Of a stretch of 64,000 nt of DNA, positions 25,664 through 33,857 are shown in pieces (the first letter of the stretch is position 1; each line of letters opens with the position of its first letter). The stretch is from Chryseobacterium fluminis (GTDB lineage: Bacteria; Bacteroidota; Bacteroidia; Flavobacteriales; Weeksellaceae). The notes below the pieces were generated by a model, which did no database searches, was not told where the DNA came from, and was given only the letters and a program-made list of their open reading frames with translations. Position numbers and translations under genes: made by a program. Where the stretch lies: the NCBI RefSeq assembly GCF_026314945.1, contig NZ_CP111121.1:1984001-2048000 (forward strand), read 5' to 3'.

Positions 25664-26608
25664 ATGTATGGGGTACAGGGAAAGACATTCCGCAGGCAAT
25701 ACAAAAAATCATTAAGCGGGTTCAAAGACTGGCTCCAAAAGCCCCATGCGGAAGATTGGATTCTTTATCCGGAAAATTGCTCCTCTTCTCTGTCTCTGGA
25801 TGAAGTTGCTCTTTCCCAGGGAGAATTATACACGGTTCTTACTTCCAAAAAAGCAAAAGGCAGGAAAGGCAGTATTGTTGCCATTATCAAAGGTACACAG
25901 AGTGAAGAGGTCATTGAGCAGCTTCTGAAAATAAACAGGAAGCTTCGCAAAAATGTAAAGGAAATTACCCTTGATATGGCCGGGTCTATGAAGCTTATTG
26001 CCAAACGCTGTTTCCCTGATGCTATTAAGGTCATAGACCGGTTCCATGTTCAGAAGCTCGCCACTGAAGCCCTTCAGGAATTAAGGATCAACTACCGTTG
26101 GGAAGCTATAGAATGGGAAAATAGCCTGCTCGATGAAGCAAAGAAAAACAGGGAGCCTATTGAGATAGAAACGTTTGAAAACGGTGATACCCGCAAACAG
26201 CTTCTGGCAAGAAGCAGGTATTTACTCTACAAAAGCAGGGAAAAGTGGACGCCTTCTCAAATGCAGAGAGCTGAAATTTTATTTACAGAATATCCTGATT
26301 TAAAGAAGGCATATGGGTTATCGGATGGATTAAGAAAGATTTACAATCAGAATATTCCCAAATCTATTGCCATGACAAAGTTAGCGCATTGGTTCAGGGA
26401 TGTTGAAACATCAGGTTTTAAATCATTCTCAGTTTTAAGAAAAACAATAATGAATCATTACAGCGGCATCTTAAACTTTTTCGACAGAAGAAGTACCAAC
26501 GCTTCGGCAGAATCTTTTAATGCTAAAATTAAAAACTTCAGATTACAGCTTCGGGGAGTAAAAGACAAAGCATTTTTCCTGTTCAGACTCTCTCAACTTT
26601 TTGCATAG
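25664..26608 (+). CDS. ISL3/ISAon1-type DDE transposase (ORF2)
   Basis: A 314-residue DDE transposase. Family motifs are 'SLDEVALSQGELYTVL' (first acidic region), 'ITLDMAGSMKLIAKRCFPDA' (second Asp) with 'VIDRFHVQKLATEAL', and 'NASAESFNAKIKNFRLQLRG' (catalytic Glu region) near the C-terminus. The frame is open upstream of the ATG back to 25616 ('SADTKALPLETIGEMYG'), so the functional enzyme is probably an ORF1-ORF2 fusion made by frameshifting. The TAG stop overlaps the right inverted repeat. Confidence 0.9.
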   Translation: MYGVQGKTFRRQYKKSLSGFKDWLQKPHAEDWILYPENCSSSLSLDEVALSQGELYTVLTSKKAKGRKGSIVAIIKGTQSEEVIEQLLKINRKLRKNVKEITLDMAGSMKLIAKRCFPDAIKVIDRFHVQKLATEALQELRINYRWEAIEWENSLLDEAKKNREPIEIETFENGDTRKQLLARSRYLLYKSREKWTPSQMQRAEILFTEYPDLKKAYGLSDGLRKIYNQNIPKSIAMTKLAHWFRDVETSGFKSFSVLRKTIMNHYSGILNFFDRRSTNASAESFNAKIKNFRLQLRGVKDKAFFLFRLSQLFA

Positions 26609-26631
26609 TCCCCAACTTTTGTTCATGATCC

Positions 26632-26741
26632 ATTATAACTTTACCTCCTATACACTGAAGGATAAGCTTTCCCGGGCTGTTATCTTAAAGGAAGCGGTAC
26701 ATTCCGATCATTGTCCTGCTCTGGTGGAATTAAACTTGTAA
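26632..26741 (+). pseudogene. xth: Exodeoxyribonuclease III, 3' remnant
   Basis: The second copy of the 8-bp duplication is followed in frame by 'FTSYTLKDKLSRAVILKEA' and 'VHSDHCPALVELNL', the C-terminus of exodeoxyribonuclease III with the catalytic Asp-His pair. It has no start codon of its own. Confidence 0.92.
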
Positions 26742-26753
26742 TGCCACATAAAT

Positions 26754-26785
26754 AAAGCCAACTGAATCAGTTGGCTTTCTTTTAA
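26754..26785. terminator. Terminator between xth and the RlpA-like gene
   Basis: Stem AAAGCCAACT/AGTTGGCTTT with loop GAATC and a TCTTTT tail. It can serve both convergent genes. Confidence 0.8.
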
Positions 26786-26800
26786 TTTAAAATCATAAAT

Positions 26801-27172
26801 TTAATCGACAATTTCATACTCCACCGGAATAGTACCATGATCTGTACTTCCGATTTCATCGAACGCGGCTTTAGACATATCTAAAGCTCTTGATGAATGG
26901 TAGGGACCTCTGTCATTTACTTTCACTATCACCTCTTTACCATTGTTCAGATTGGTTACTTTAATACTAGTACCAAAAGGAAGCGTTCTGTTTGCTGCGG
27001 TAAACTTTGCATTATCAAATATTTCTCCGCTTGCGGTTTTTCTACCGTTAAACTTATCGTGGTAGTACGATGCATAACTTGTTTTTTTCGCATCTATGGC
27101 ATTATTCTTGAAAGAATATATACCAAAGGTTGAAATCATCATTATGATTACGAGAATGAATCTTTTCATCAT
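26801..27172 (-). CDS. RlpA-like septal ring protein
   Basis: A 123-residue secreted protein with an N-terminal hydrophobic signal ('FILVIIMMISTFGIYSF') and one double-psi beta-barrel (RlpA) domain: 'SYASYYHDKFNGRKTASGE', 'FTAANRTLPFGTSIKVTN' and 'VIVKVNDRGPYHSSRALDMS'. RlpA proteins act on denuded peptidoglycan glycan strands or bind them. No SPOR domain is present, so septal targeting must differ. The first two codons are both ATG. Confidence 0.9.
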   Translation of the reverse strand: MMKRFILVIIMMISTFGIYSFKNNAIDAKKTSYASYYHDKFNGRKTASGEIFDNAKFTAANRTLPFGTSIKVTNLNNGKEVIVKVNDRGPYHSSRALDMSKAAFDEIGSTDHGTIPVEYEIVD

Positions 27173-27515
27173 TTTGAACTTTTATTGGTTTTGACGGGGA
27201 CAAATGTATCAGGATTCTTCTTAAGTCCCTATTCCAATTGTTAACAAGCGTTAATATATTCTAAATATTATCTTAAAAATAACTGCAACTACCTATTAAC
27301 AGGGGTTTTACAAGGCTATGTTAAAAAGTGTTAAAAAAAATGGTAAAAAGTTAATATAATTAACTAACTATTGCATATTTTATCAAATCAGATTTCTTTA
27401 ACATATTCATAATCAAATAATTAAAAAAAATGTCGACTGTGTTCATCGTGATATAACAAAATAAAAAAACCAATGATCAATCATTGGTTTTTTTATTTAT
27501 TAAAGAATGTATCTC
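27173..27515. other. A/T-rich intergenic region
   Basis: A 343-nt gap, very A/T-rich, upstream of the RlpA-like gene and downstream of the secreted-protein gene. Apart from the terminator at 27463-27494 I see no gene, and no repeat beyond simple A/T runs. Confidence 0.5.
27463..27494 (-). terminator. Terminator after the secreted-protein gene
   Basis: Stem AAAAAACCAATGA/TCATTGGTTTTTT with loop TCAA, 22 nt after the stop of the leftward gene at 27516. It is symmetric, so either direction is possible. Confidence 0.85.
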
Positions 27516-28244
27516 TTATTTTAAATATTCTAATACATAGTCATAGGTACCGTTAGGATACACTACAGACATACTAGGAGAACCAGTAATCGCATTTCCT
27601 GCAGCAGTTCCTAAAGTATAAGAATATAAGCTTCTGTCATATACCGTATTGGTTCCTGCTCTGTAGATCGTAATGGAGTACAAAGAAGTCATTCCAGTAG
27701 GAGAAGGAATATTTACAGCTGTTGAAGTTCCGTTAGCTGCAAAAGTTCCTTTTATGGCATAAACCTGAGCATTATTAATAGCTGTATTGGTAGCAGTTTC
27801 AGTAGTACCTACATTTACTCTTGAGGTTCCTCCGCCAAGAGGTCTCCAGACACCCTGCTGAACCGCACTGTTTGCAGCACCACTAGGATTATAGAAATAA
27901 TAATAACCCGGCGTTACCGCAGTAGCAGTAGAAGATCTCTGACCTGCTGTTAAAGTAGTACCCGTAGCATTATTATATACAATCATACCATCGAACCATG
28001 TAGGGAAAGTGATCCCATCTGCAAGAGAAGTATCAAACTGGAAGTTTACCAAATCCACACTCGGGATAATAACACCTTTACCCTGATACGCTCCAGCACC
28101 TGCTTCTGTGCTAAAAGAGCTACTTAAATCCAAACCTACGTTTGAATTATTGATACTGGTCTGCATGCCGATATTCACACCCAGCTGAGCATTAATTGCC
28201 GAACCGAAAACTGCAAAGGCTAAAAAACTAAATATATTTTTCAT
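27516..28244 (-). CDS. Secreted protein of unknown function
   Basis: A 242-residue protein with signal peptide 'MKNIFSFLAFAVFGSAINAQ'. The mature part starts 'LGVNIGMQTSINNSNVGLDL' and contains 'GVIIPSVDLVNFQFDT', 'FDGMIVYNNATGT' and 'VTPGYYYFYNPSG...GVWRPLGGG'. This layout is shared with many flavobacterial secreted proteins, including the next gene. It is rich in Thr, Ala, Gly and Asn with no sorting domain. Function is unknown; a surface or tail-fibre-like beta fold is possible. It follows its neighbour by 44 nt, so the two are likely co-transcribed. Confidence 0.75.
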   Translation of the reverse strand: MKNIFSFLAFAVFGSAINAQLGVNIGMQTSINNSNVGLDLSSSFSTEAGAGAYQGKGVIIPSVDLVNFQFDTSLADGITFPTWFDGMIVYNNATGTTLTAGQRSSTATAVTPGYYYFYNPSGAANSAVQQGVWRPLGGGTSRVNVGTTETATNTAINNAQVYAIKGTFAANGTSTAVNIPSPTGMTSLYSITIYRAGTNTVYDRSLYSYTLGTAAGNAITGSPSMSVVYPNGTYDYVLEYLK

Positions 28245-28288
28245 CTTGTTTCTAATTTTAAAATTAATTTTTTATGGAACAAACGGGA

Positions 28289-28963
28289 TTATTTTTGTGG
28301 AACGGCCCAAAGAGTTCCAGTCCAAATGAATTCAATTCCTCTACCCTGGTTAACCGTTAAGTTAGCTCCTGTAGGTAACGGACCTGAAAAAGCCAATCCT
28401 GATGCAGCAGTATTATTATTCGCAACTTTAACAATACGGCCGATATCTGCTGCGCTGTTAGTAAGAGTAGGAAGTGTGATGGTAACGGTATTGTTAAATT
28501 GTGTAACAATTACATTATCTGTAGGAGCAACTGTATAAGCAGCTGCATTAACAGTCGTTACATTTCCTCTTATAGTTTCATACCTTGCAGCAGTAGCAGC
28601 ACCGCCTCCTCCTACGGCAACCCAAACAGCGTTTGGACCGTCATAATAGTAGAAACCTGTAGTGGTTACGTTAGTCGTTTTAGCACTGGCTGTGCCATCA
28701 ATCGCTGTAACAAAAACTAGACCCCCTGTCTGGTTGGTCGCACCTGTTCCTGTGTTAGCATAAGCAGCATCTTTAGCTGTCAATTGCGCTCTTGTCATAC
28801 GAGGGACCAATAGTGCATCAGGTCTTGTAGCATCACCCGTGTTTGCTGCTATATCTAAAGTAGCAGCCGGAGTTGTCGTGTTAACCCCAACACGTCCTTG
28901 CTGAGCCTGAGCAACTGTTGCAAAGCCGACTAATGCAGTCGCTGTTAATAAAATTTTTTTCAT
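28289..28963 (-). CDS. Secreted protein of the same style as its neighbour
   Basis: A 224-residue protein with signal peptide 'MKKILLTATALVGFATVAQA', then 'QQGRVGVNTTTPAATLDIAA', a motif very common in flavobacterial exported proteins. Next come 'LLVPRMTRAQLTAKDAAYAN', 'GLVFVTAIDG' and 'TGFYYYDGPNAVWVAVGGG'. The C-terminal 90 residues ('NVIVTQFNNTVTITLPTL' to 'IEFIWTGTLWAVPQ') look like a small beta-sandwich. No catalytic motif is seen. Confidence 0.75.
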   Translation of the reverse strand: MKKILLTATALVGFATVAQAQQGRVGVNTTTPAATLDIAANTGDATRPDALLVPRMTRAQLTAKDAAYANTGTGATNQTGGLVFVTAIDGTASAKTTNVTTTGFYYYDGPNAVWVAVGGGGAATAARYETIRGNVTTVNAAAYTVAPTDNVIVTQFNNTVTITLPTLTNSAADIGRIVKVANNNTAASGLAFSGPLPTGANLTVNQGRGIEFIWTGTLWAVPQK

Positions 28964-29389
28964 AAGTTTTTAAAGATTTTAATTACAATTTTTTTTCACC
29001 GATGCTAATATATCCTGATGGACTAATCCAACTAACGATATCATTAAATACAGAAAAACAATTAATTAATAAAAAATAAGGGTCATTCAAAAATCATTGC
29101 CTCTTCGATTTATTTAAACAATTAACATTCAATGAATAAGATTCTAAAACGGTGAATAATATTGAAATAAAATTATTCATGTCGCAAAGTTAAGATATAA
29201 TTTTAAAATTTGTACATATTATATTAAAAAAAATATAAAATATTAAGATTGAAAAATTCAATCAATTAAAAATCAATCTATTATCAAAAATCAAATATTG
29301 TACGAGAGGCATTAATTTCGGTTAATGTAAGAAAAATTTAGATTTAAAAATTTTTGCTTATAGATTATATAGATCTAATTATCTGCTCA
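28964..29389. other. A/T-rich intergenic region with a possible promoter
   Basis: A 426-nt gap upstream of the secreted-protein pair. TAACTTTG on the minus strand (29185-29192) fits a -7 element and would give a long leader of about 215 nt. No credible gene is seen. Confidence 0.4.
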
Positions 29390-30691
29390 TTAGATGAGTT
29401 CGCCGTAAAGGTCAAATTCCTCGGCTGATGTAATTTTAACATTTGCAAATTCTCCGATTGATATATAGGTATTATCCGCAGGGACCAGTACCGTATTATC
29501 GACATCAGGAGAGTCATACTCTGTTCTGCCGACAAAGTAGCTTCCTTCTTTTCTGTCAAAAATACATTTAAAGGTTTTTCCGATTTTTTCCTGATTTTTT
29601 ATCCAGGAGATTTGTGACTGAAGTTCCATAATTTCTTCTACTCTCGCTTCTTTTACTTCCTGCGGAATATCATCTTCCAATACGTGAGCAGTGGTATTTT
29701 CTTCGTGGGAATACGTAAAACATCCTAACCTGTCAAATTTCTGTTCTCTTACCCAATCTTTCAGTTCCTGAAACCTTTCCTGAGTCTCGCCGGGATAACC
29801 TACTATTAAAGTTGTCCTGATGGCCATATCCGGAACTTTCTCTCTGAATTTTGACAGGAGCGCATCTGTCTTTTCGTGGGTTGTTCCCCTCCTCATCGAT
29901 TTCAGTAAATCAGAATTGATATGCTGAAGCGGAATATCAATATAATTACAGACTTTGGGTTCTTCACGGATAATATCAAGAACATCTTCAGGAAAACCAC
30001 TTGGGAACGCATAATGGAGACGAATCCACTCTACTCCTTCCACTTTCACCAACTCTTTTAATAAATCTCCAAGGGCACGTTTTTTGTAAATATCCAAACC
30101 GTAGTAGGTTAAATCCTGAGCGATTAAAATCAGCTCTTTTGTCCCTTTTCTCGCAAGCTTCTGAGCTTCTGAAACTAATTTTTCGATAGGTGTGGAAACA
30201 TGTCCTCCCCTCATTAAAGGAATGGCACAGAATGAACAGGGTCTGTCACAGCCTTCGGATATCTTTAAATAGGCATAGTGCTTAGGGGTTGTTGTTAAAC
30301 GCTCACCTACCAGTTCATGCTTGTAATCAGCACCCAGGTGTTTCAGTAAGATAGGAAGATCCCTGGTCCCGAAATACTGATCAACATCGGGAATTTCCCT
30401 GATCAGATCCGGCTTATATCTTTCAGAAAGACAGCCTGTCACAAAAACTTTTTCTACTTCACCTCTGTTTTTTGCCTCTACATAATCAAGAATCGTATTG
30501 ATAGATTCTTCTTTGGCATTATCGATAAATCCGCAGGTATTGATGACTACAATATCTCCTTTGTCTTCATGAACCACCTCTTTACCATTAGCTTTAAGCT
30601 GACTCATTAAAACTTCAGAATCATAAACATTCTTGGAACATCCAAGCGTTACAACATTGATTTTCTTTTTACCTACAGATTTTGTGCGCAT
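29390..30691 (-). CDS. rimO: Ribosomal protein uS12 methylthiotransferase
   Basis: A 433-residue radical-SAM enzyme adding a methylthio group to an aspartate of ribosomal protein S12. The UPF0004 domain has cysteines in 'VVTLGCSKNVYDSE', 'VVINTCGFIDNAKEES' and 'VFVTGCLSERY'. The radical-SAM CxxxCxxC is in 'ISEGCDRPCSFCAIPLMRGG' (about 147-166). A TRAM domain ends the protein. I use the ATG at 30691 because TATCTTTG (30711-30718) overlaps the region just after the in-frame ATG at 30721. It is transcribed separately from the polysaccharide locus. Confidence 0.94.
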   Translation of the reverse strand: MRTKSVGKKKINVVTLGCSKNVYDSEVLMSQLKANGKEVVHEDKGDIVVINTCGFIDNAKEESINTILDYVEAKNRGEVEKVFVTGCLSERYKPDLIREIPDVDQYFGTRDLPILLKHLGADYKHELVGERLTTTPKHYAYLKISEGCDRPCSFCAIPLMRGGHVSTPIEKLVSEAQKLARKGTKELILIAQDLTYYGLDIYKKRALGDLLKELVKVEGVEWIRLHYAFPSGFPEDVLDIIREEPKVCNYIDIPLQHINSDLLKSMRRGTTHEKTDALLSKFREKVPDMAIRTTLIVGYPGETQERFQELKDWVREQKFDRLGCFTYSHEENTTAHVLEDDIPQEVKEARVEEIMELQSQISWIKNQEKIGKTFKCIFDRKEGSYFVGRTEYDSPDVDNTVLVPADNTYISIGEFANVKITSAEEFDLYGELI

Positions 30692-30710
30692 CTTTTTGAT
30701 TTTGAGTGTG

Positions 30711-30718
30711 CAAAGATA
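30711..30718 (-). promoter_or_regulatory. -7 element of rimO
   Basis: TATCTTTG on the minus strand, 19 nt before the ATG at 30691. It lies just downstream of the polysaccharide operon terminator. Confidence 0.5.
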
Positions 30719-30737
30719 CAAATATTAGAGCGTCTGT

Positions 30738-30774
30738 CCTAAAAAATTAAAAACCACTTAATGAAGTGGTTTTC
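30738..30774 (-). terminator. Terminator of the polysaccharide locus
   Basis: Stem AAAACCACTT/AAGTGGTTTT with a 4-nt loop, followed on the minus strand by TTAATTTTTT. It sits just after the last gene, rfbC. Confidence 0.85.
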
Positions 30775-30783
30775 AATAAACTA

Positions 30784-31329
30784 TTAAAAGTTTTTTTCTT
30801 TAAAGGCGGCAGCGGTTTTATCTTTTTCAGATAGAACAGCATTTTCCTCCCCAATCTTCCAGTCTATATTCAGGTCCGGATCATTAAATCTTACACTCCC
30901 CTCGGATTCTTTATTATAAAAGTTGTCGCATTTATAAGCAAAAACGGCATGATCACTCAGTACCGAAAAACCATGTCCGAAGCCACGGGGTACATAGAGC
31001 TGAAGTTTATTTTCCGCGGTAAGCTCTATTCCGAACCATTGTCCGAAAGTCGGGGACTCTTCTCTTAAATCTACTGCCACATCCCAGACTTTTCCTTCCA
31101 GACATGAAACCAGTTTGGCCTGAGCATGCTCACCTTTCTGCAGGTGGAGACCTCTTAAAACACCGTAAGAGGATTTTGAAATATTATCCTGAACGAAGTG
31201 ACCGTTCAAACCCGTTAGCTCTTCAAATTTCTTTTCATTAAATTTTTCAAAAAAATAACCTCTGTCATCTTCAAAAATTGTGGGTTCGATGATATAGCAG
31301 TCTTTTAAGGGGGTTTCTTTTATTTTCAT
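30784..31329 (-). CDS. rfbC: dTDP-4-dehydrorhamnose 3,5-epimerase
   Basis: A 181-residue cupin-fold epimerase of the dTDP-sugar pathway. Motifs are 'FEDDRGYFFEKFNEKKFEEL', 'FVQDNISKSSYGVLRGLHLQ' (catalytic His in 'RGLHLQ'), 'VWDVAVDLREESPTFGQW' and 'YVPRGFGHGFSVLSD' (catalytic region with Tyr/His). Length is typical. The other dTDP-rhamnose genes (rfbA, rfbB, rfbD) are absent from this window, so it relies on genes elsewhere or serves another 4-keto-6-deoxy sugar. It is the last gene of the locus. Confidence 0.93.
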   Translation of the reverse strand: MKIKETPLKDCYIIEPTIFEDDRGYFFEKFNEKKFEELTGLNGHFVQDNISKSSYGVLRGLHLQKGEHAQAKLVSCLEGKVWDVAVDLREESPTFGQWFGIELTAENKLQLYVPRGFGHGFSVLSDHAVFAYKCDNFYNKESEGSVRFNDPDLNIDWKIGEENAVLSEKDKTAAAFKEKNF

Positions 31330-31363
31330 AATGTATTTATTCAGGCTTATAAGGTTTGTAAAT

Positions 31364-31930
31364 TTACTTTATTATTTTCAAAAATGTTTTCCATAAAATT
31401 CTAATATCTTCTCTAAAAGACATATTTTCCAGATAATCCAGATTCATTTTCACTTTGTCCGGAAATAGTACTTCGTCATTATAAGAACGGGCATCTGCCT
31501 GTGATTTAAGTAAAAAGTCTTCGTTACTGTATTTTATGCTCGCTTCAGACGTTAATCCCGGCTTCAGCTGCAGAACCTTCCGATCATTGCCTGCGAGTCT
31601 GTCATAATATCCTTGAATATCGGGACGCGGACCTACAAAGCTCATATCTCCTTTCAGGATATTAAATAACTGGGGAAGCTCATCAAGTTTATACTTCCTG
31701 AGGAACAATCCTATCGAAGAACTTCTTGCATTTCCAGGGTGAATGGTTTTTAATTTATAAATGGTAAAAAGTCTGCCGTTCTGCCCCACTCTTTTCTGAC
31801 AGAAAATACCGTTGGATCCCATGTCAAGGCTTGTTATAATAACCAATAGAATTAGTAAAGGCAGTAGGAGAATGATTAGAAGAACTGACAGTGTACAGTC
31901 AAAAATAACTTTCCAAAACCTATAATTCAT
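31364..31930 (-). CDS. Initiating phosphoglycosyltransferase (PglC-like sugar transferase)
   Basis: A 188-residue monotopic membrane enzyme that transfers a sugar-1-phosphate from a UDP-sugar to undecaprenyl phosphate. An N-terminal re-entrant hydrophobic helix ('VIFDCTLSVLLIILLLPLL') is followed by 'FCQKRVGQNGRLFTIYKLKT', the Asp-Glu catalytic dyad in 'YKLDELPQLFNILKGDMSFV' and 'GPRPDI'. It is followed and preceded by PglE- and PglD-like genes, so diNAcBac-1-phosphate is the likely donor. A second such enzyme lies at 35.5-36.1 kb. Confidence 0.9.
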   Translation of the reverse strand: MNYRFWKVIFDCTLSVLLIILLLPLLILLVIITSLDMGSNGIFCQKRVGQNGRLFTIYKLKTIHPGNARSSSIGLFLRKYKLDELPQLFNILKGDMSFVGPRPDIQGYYDRLAGNDRKVLQLKPGLTSEASIKYSNEDFLLKSQADARSYNDEVLFPDKVKMNLDYLENMSFREDIRILWKTFLKIIK

Positions 31931-31942
31931 CGGATTTATATA

Positions 31943-33079
31943 TTAATCTTTAAAAAATTTATTGATTACATTTTTAATTCTTTCTCTTTCCTCGTCTGTA
32001 AGATTGGATCCCGACGGCAGGCATAAACCGTTATCGAATAATTTCTCAGAAACGTTAGTCCCGTAGTAAGGAGCTCCTGAAAAGACAGGCTGGAGATGCA
32101 TCGGTTTCCATAACGGTCTGGATTCTATATCATCTTCTAAAAATGCCAGCCTTAAATCCTCTCTTGTTTTTCCTGTTATTTCAGGATTTACAGTAATTGC
32201 AGAAAGCCAATGGTTAGAATAAAAATCAGAATCCGGCTCTGAGAAAACTTCTACTCCCTCAATATCTTTGAATAATGTAATATAAAAATCGTGCATTGCT
32301 CTTCTTGCCTTAACACGATCTTTTAAGACTTCCATCTGCCCTCTTCCGATACCGGCAACAATATTACTCATTCTGTAATTGAATCCGATATGAGAATGCT
32401 GGTAGTGAGGCGCGTTATCTCTGGCCTGTGTAGAAAGAAAAACAATTTTGTCTTTATCTTCTATGGTATGGCTAACCAGAGCTCCGCCTCCTGAAGTGGT
32501 GATAATTTTATTCCCGTTAAAGCTTAGAATACCGAAACGCCCGAATGTTCCGCAAGCCTGACCTTTATAAGAAGAACCGAGGGCTTCTGCAGCATCTTCG
32601 ATGATTGTAATTTTATATTCATTGGCAATAGCTACTATTTCATCCATTTTCGCAGGCATTCCGTAAAGATGAACGACAATAATAGCTTTTGGTTTTTTAC
32701 CTTTTAGCATTCTGTTTTCGATTGCCTCCCGTAAAGCTTTTGGACAAAGATTCCATGTTTCAGGTTCACTGTCTATAAACACAGGCGTTGCCCCACAATA
32801 CGCTATGGGATTTGCGGAGGCGGAAAACGTCATCGACTGACAAATCACCTCATCTCCGTGCTGAACACCTGATTCTATTAAAGCCAGGTGAATAGCGGCT
32901 GTTCCCGCTGATAAAGCAGCGACCTTAACTTCTTTACCTAAAAATTTTTCCAAGTCTTCTTCGAAACCATTAACATTGGGACCTAACGGTGCCACCCAGT
33001 TTTCATGAAAAGCTTCATTGATATATTTTTGTTCGTTTCCGCCCATGTGTGGGGAGGAGAGCCAGATTTTTGAGTTCAT
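31943..33079 (-). CDS. PLP aminotransferase of the DegT/PglE type
   Basis: A 378-residue sugar aminotransferase. The PLP lysine is in 'LSFNGNKIITTSGGGALVS' (about 185-203), with 'VIVVHLYGMPAKMDEI' and 'IIEDAAEALGSSYKG' upstream. Close relatives (PglE) aminate UDP-4-keto-6-deoxy-GlcNAc to the 4-amino sugar, fitting the CapD/PglF-like dehydratase at the start of the locus and the adjacent acetyltransferase. Confidence 0.9.
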   Translation of the reverse strand: MNSKIWLSSPHMGGNEQKYINEAFHENWVAPLGPNVNGFEEDLEKFLGKEVKVAALSAGTAAIHLALIESGVQHGDEVICQSMTFSASANPIAYCGATPVFIDSEPETWNLCPKALREAIENRMLKGKKPKAIIVVHLYGMPAKMDEIVAIANEYKITIIEDAAEALGSSYKGQACGTFGRFGILSFNGNKIITTSGGGALVSHTIEDKDKIVFLSTQARDNAPHYQHSHIGFNYRMSNIVAGIGRGQMEVLKDRVKARRAMHDFYITLFKDIEGVEVFSEPDSDFYSNHWLSAITVNPEITGKTREDLRLAFLEDDIESRPLWKPMHLQPVFSGAPYYGTNVSEKLFDNGLCLPSGSNLTDEERERIKNVINKFFKD

Positions 33080-33092
33080 TTACTTTATAATA

Positions 33093-33731
33093 TTAGTGAA
33101 ATTTAATTGGCTTTGCCGGAATTCCTACTGCAGTACAGTTTGCAGGAAGGCTTTTTGAAACCACTGCTCCTGCTCCTACTATTGTATTTTCTCCTATCTC
33201 CAAAAGATTGATAATTTTCGCTCCTGTTCCTACATATACCGCTTCATTAACAATGACTTCTCCAGAAATATTAACTGTAGGCATAAAAGAACAATATTTT
33301 TTAATTTGTGTATCATGCCCGACTGTACAAGACAGATTCAGAATAACAAAATCTTCAATTTCAATATCAATTGTAATAATGACACCTGCACAAATAATAT
33401 TTCCTTTACCCAGTTTAACATTATCCTGACCTATTATTACAGACGGATGGATCAAATTAGGATATTCGATATTTACGTTATCTATCTTGTCTAATACTCT
33501 TTGCTTAATTTTTGGGTCTGCAATGGCTACGGCAAGACAAAGTGGATCATTTATCATATTTATGTTTTCAATTTTCCCTAGATAAGGAACTCCATTGATA
33601 TGATTTTCGTAATGCTTATCATCATAAAAGCCCACAAGTTGAAATTGATTTTCCTTATGATTTATCTGATCAATTAACATTTTAACTTCACGTCCAAATC
33701 CTCCTGCTCCAATTATTGCTATTTTCTTCAT
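33093..33731 (-). CDS. Sugar O/N-acetyltransferase (PglD/NeuD-like)
   Basis: A 212-residue enzyme with an N-terminal Rossmann-like nucleotide-sugar domain ('KKIAIIGAGGFGREVKMLID') and C-terminal left-handed beta-helix hexapeptide repeats ('LSCTVGHDTQIKKYCSFMP' with the catalytic His, 'VGTGAKIINLLEIGENTIV'). The layout matches PglD, which N-acetylates the UDP-4-amino sugar to give UDP-N,N'-diacetylbacillosamine. It overlaps functionally with the following aminotransferase gene. Confidence 0.9.
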   Translation of the reverse strand: MKKIAIIGAGGFGREVKMLIDQINHKENQFQLVGFYDDKHYENHINGVPYLGKIENINMINDPLCLAVAIADPKIKQRVLDKIDNVNIEYPNLIHPSVIIGQDNVKLGKGNIICAGVIITIDIEIEDFVILNLSCTVGHDTQIKKYCSFMPTVNISGEVIVNEAVYVGTGAKIINLLEIGENTIVGAGAVVSKSLPANCTAVGIPAKPIKFH

Positions 33732-33857
33732 ATTTATTTATTTCCTTTAAGTGATTCTTGTGCTGCCCGGATAAAATTCATATTCTATTTATCAGAGAAA
33801 AACTGTTATCGGTACCAATGCTGTATTTTTATAATTAAGGTACAGTATTATAAAGTT

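Larger units (their letters stand above)
25231..26631. mobile_element. ISL3-family (ISAon1-like) insertion sequence, complete, 1401 bp
   Basis: The element has imperfect terminal inverted repeats of about 24 bp (25231-25254 and 26608-26631, 19 of the first 23 bases matching, both starting GGATCA and sharing AAAAGTTGGGGA). It has an 8-bp target duplication and two ORFs typical of the ISAon1 group. The identical duplications and intact ORFs point to a recent insertion. It splits xth. Family assignment rests on the 8-bp duplication, GG-starting repeats and transposase motifs. Confidence 0.92.
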
